The notes beneath the pieces are model-generated. The model was not told where the DNA came from. It was given only the letters and a program-made list of their open reading frames with translations, and did not search any database. 7,651 bases of DNA from Nitrospirota bacterium (GTDB taxonomy: Bacteria > Nitrospirota > Thermodesulfovibrionia > Thermodesulfovibrionales > SM23-35): contig JAGSYM010000043.1 in NCBI GenBank assembly GCA_018262395.1, positions 1 through 7,651 of the forward strand, given 5' to 3'. Position 1 is the first letter of the stretch. Each line of letters begins with the position of its first letter. A program made the position numbers and the translations under genes. This document shows positions 5,872 to 7,651 of the stretch, one piece after another.

Positions 5872-6687
5872 CTATCGTGATGACGGTTGTTGGCTGTCCT
5901 CGAAAGCTGCAACTTCCGACAGGCCAACCTGTTCCAACAAGGCTGCTCGCTGTTTGTGCAATTCCAGGTTAGTGGGCGCTGCATCAATCATTCTTGATAC
6001 CGCATCCAACGAGTCATACCATAGTCCCTCTTCGGCATAGACAAAGTACGCCCCACTACTCCCTGCTGACTCAAGCTTGGCCGGGAGAGATAGCGGGGCA
6101 TCGACCAATGTTATTATGCCGCCAGCCAGGATATCCTTGGAACGGTGCGCAGCATCGGTGACAAGGGTTACAAACCATTTATACTGAATGCCTATGCGCA
6201 AACGTACACCATAATCGGCCAACCGCAGGGATTGGATGCCGCCTTTTTCAGGACTCTTGAGGATCTTTTCTAACAGTGGTTGCACTGCATTTCTTTCAAT
6301 AACGGTCAACTCTACTGGATAGGTAGTCGGTTTAGAAATGAACCAGTAGAGAGAGGGCTGATCGTGGATTGTCAATCCAACATGGTCAGGAGCTAGTACC
6401 ATCAGCAAAAAAGATTCCCTTTCTGTCCCACGAGTGCCTCCCCCAACACGCCCCGCAGGGGACCCGCGTAACGGCGGCTTATATAACGGTTTGTCCGTGA
6501 CATTTCTTGTAACGTTTGGAGTAGTTGCAATATCTCCGATCTTTTTCTGGTCGGAATGCTTATCTGTGGGGTTCTTCTCTTGAATTTGTCCTGCGGAGTC
6601 TTTTGTCTCATTTTCGTTCGACGCGCCCAAGAGAAGCGGCAACGTCAACATTAGTATAATGATTGCTATTCGTTCCATGTTCTTCAT
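5872..6687 (-). CDS. DUF928 domain protein, exported
   Basis: A 271-residue protein with an N-terminal signal peptide (Lys2, Arg6, hydrophobic 7-20, likely cleavage after LLGAS; no lipobox Cys). A polar, low-complexity linker (24-66) follows, then a DUF928 domain from about 68 to 255. Recognised landmarks are LYKPPLRGSPAGRVGGGTRG (68-87), LAPDHVGLT (98-106), PSLYWFISKPTTYPVELT (111-128), IQSLRLADYGV (151-161) and RSKDILAGG (182-190). The end, EEGLWYDSLDAVSRMIDAAP then LLEQVGL, resembles a single TPR-like helix pair. The family has no established function as far as I know; from memory, members are found in cyanobacteria and some other lineages beside CHASE2 sensor genes. The start codon shares ATGA with the cyclase stop, so translation is coupled. 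A periplasmic or surface-associated partner of the membrane cyclase is my inference. Confidence 0.85.
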   Translation of the reverse strand: MKNMERIAIIILMLTLPLLLGASNENETKDSAGQIQEKNPTDKHSDQKKIGDIATTPNVTRNVTDKPLYKPPLRGSPAGRVGGGTRGTERESFLLMVLAPDHVGLTIHDQPSLYWFISKPTTYPVELTVIERNAVQPLLEKILKSPEKGGIQSLRLADYGVRLRIGIQYKWFVTLVTDAAHRSKDILAGGIITLVDAPLSLPAKLESAGSSGAYFVYAEEGLWYDSLDAVSRMIDAAPTNLELHKQRAALLEQVGLSEVAAFEDSQQPSSR

Positions 6688-7651
6688 TTGATCACCTCCT
6701 GTGATGTCTTGTGACAGCCGGGTGTTCTTTCACCCAATACCTGATATATGACTATGCTTTCCTCCTTTCCTTTCAGGCTGACCTCTCCAATCCTTTCAGT
6801 AATGAATCGGGAATCAAGGTAACCTAAAGTAGTCTCACCAATAAAGATGCGGCAAAGGGTGTCTTTACCAATCTCTTTGCCATAGCTTTCCAGACGCGAA
6901 GCAATGTTAACCGTATCGCCAATGGTAGTGTATTTCAATCTCCGGGAGCTTCCCAGAAGTCCGGCCACGACCAGGCCTGTAAAGATGCCGACTCTCATCC
7001 CCATAGCAGGCAGCCCCTTCTCGCCCCATATAATGTTAAGACGTTTTATTTCCTTCTCCATCGAAAGGGCGCAGGTGACGGCGTTTATGGCGTCGGAACG
7101 CACCTCCTTTTCACTGCGCCTGGGCAGTGGGATACCGAAGTCCGCCTTTATGCTGTCTCCGACATAATTATCCACTACACCGCCATGTTCCATTATCAGC
7201 CCAGCCATGGATTCCATATAGGAGTTCAGCCAATCGAGGAGGTTCTCGGGGTCCATTTTCTCAGACATCGCAGTGAAACCCTTCAAATCTAAAAAGAAAA
7301 CGGTATCCATCATTTTTTGCGAACTGAGCCGTCCGTCGATCAGTAACTGGTCCTTCTGCTGCCATATCATCTCAGCGATTTCCTTCGACACATGCTGCGA
7401 AAAGAGCTGCATCAAAAGTGCACGTTTCTTCTTTTCGTGGTTTGACATGTAGGCCATCACGACAACGAATGATATAAAGAACGACAGAGACGGGGGTACC
7501 AGAGGGATCCACACCCGGGTCAGGAAAGCGAAATATGCTATGCCGAAAAGTATGGCTAAGCCCCCTCCGCTCAACAGAGAAAATCGTAATACTGAGCGCG
7601 ACCGGAGTCCGATCACACATCCGATGAGGCTCCAGAGAAATATCCAGAAGA
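6684..7651 (-). CDS. Membrane class III adenylate/guanylate cyclase, C-terminal part (CHASE2-type; runs off right edge)
   Basis: The frame stays open through the right edge (FWIFLWSLIGC precedes the GTG at 7614-7616), so that GTG is probably internal. Numbered from that GTG, there are hydrophobic segments before and at about 12-32 and 36-57, a linker with LLMQLFSQHVSKEIAEMIW, then a class III catalytic domain (about 103-295). It keeps metal-binding Asp110 (FLDLKGFT) and Asp154 (YVGDS), the transition-state residues Asn237 and Arg241 (TVNIASRLE), and the closing GEVSLKGKEESIVIYQVLGE. Thr230 fills the second base-selecting position, as in class IIIb enzymes, but the first is Asn150 instead of the usual Lys. 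The membrane layout and linker match cyclases with an extracytoplasmic CHASE2 sensor, which would lie beyond the window. It makes a cyclic nucleotide on the cytosolic side, with cAMP versus cGMP unresolved. The stop overlaps the DUF928 start by 4 bases. Confidence 0.92.
   Translation of the reverse strand, partial: FWIFLWSLIGCVIGLRSRSVLRFSLLSGGGLAILFGIAYFAFLTRVWIPLVPPSLSFFISFVVVMAYMSNHEKKKRALLMQLFSQHVSKEIAEMIWQQKDQLLIDGRLSSQKMMDTVFFLDLKGFTAMSEKMDPENLLDWLNSYMESMAGLIMEHGGVVDNYVGDSIKADFGIPLPRRSEKEVRSDAINAVTCALSMEKEIKRLNIIWGEKGLPAMGMRVGIFTGLVVAGLLGSSRRLKYTTIGDTVNIASRLESYGKEIGKDTLCRIFIGETTLGYLDSRFITERIGEVSLKGKEESIVIYQVLGERTPGCHKTSQEVIK
6688..6700 (-). promoter_or_regulatory. Strong Shine-Dalgarno fixing the DUF928 start
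   Basis: On the minus strand AGGAGGTGATCAA runs directly into the ATG at 6685-6687. It is close to a full match to the 16S rRNA 3' end, with a 7-base gap from AGGAGG. It selects the first Met over the second Met three codons later. It sits inside the last codons of the cyclase gene. Confidence 0.88.

Noticed and set aside
5793..5987. Minus-strand 64-codon frame overlapping the DUF928 end, as a possible frameshifted C terminus
   Set aside because: DUF928 already reaches its usual end (LLEQVGL segment), and the other frame shows no family similarity.
7372..7620. Minus-strand 82-codon frame inside the cyclase
   Set aside because: Out-of-frame shadow of the membrane and linker part of the cyclase.

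Overview
The window is a piece of a bacterial chromosome of medium GC content. It carries housekeeping metabolic genes, a PAS-only signalling protein and the end of a membrane nucleotide-cyclase operon. Short leaders, Shine-Dalgarno sites, coupled genes, multi-PAS proteins and a CHASE2-type cyclase next to a DUF928 protein suggest an environmental Gram-negative lineage, perhaps Nitrospirota or a delta-proteobacterial relative. That placement is inference from general resemblance, with low confidence.

Left part (1-2790): on the minus strand, surE (5'/3'-nucleotidase) is followed after 7 bases by the first 31 codons of an FAD-dependent oxidoreductase that runs off the left edge. Divergent from surE, on the plus strand, are purM (AIR synthetase) and, 18 bases later, a hisF homologue (cyclase subunit of imidazole glycerol phosphate synthase). 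PurM feeds purine synthesis, and the HisF reaction releases AICAR, a purine intermediate, so the pair is metabolically coherent. The HisF copy has changes at the ammonia gate and at the HisH contact, and no hisH is seen beside it.

Middle (2902-5437): a 411-residue cytosolic protein with three PAS domains and no output domain lies on the minus strand, convergent with hisF. Its end reads like the linker that normally precedes a histidine kinase. Divergent from it is a plus-strand pair, a Nudix hydrolase and a glycerophosphodiester phosphodiesterase, 19 bases apart.

Gap (5438-5871): 434 bases without a credible gene, AT-rich, with several inverted repeats and a degenerate tRNA-like sequence. 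The tRNA-like sequence has a good T-arm, anticodon arm and 3' acceptor strand but a collapsed D-arm. It may be a tRNA pseudogene or an integration scar.

Right part (5872-7651): on the minus strand, a class III nucleotide cyclase is open to the right edge, so its N-terminal region, probably a CHASE2 sensor, lies outside the window. It overlaps by ATGA with a secreted DUF928 protein that has a near-perfect Shine-Dalgarno. They look like one translationally coupled operon. The cyclase has Asn where adenylate cyclases have their adenine-selecting Lys, so its product nucleotide is uncertain.
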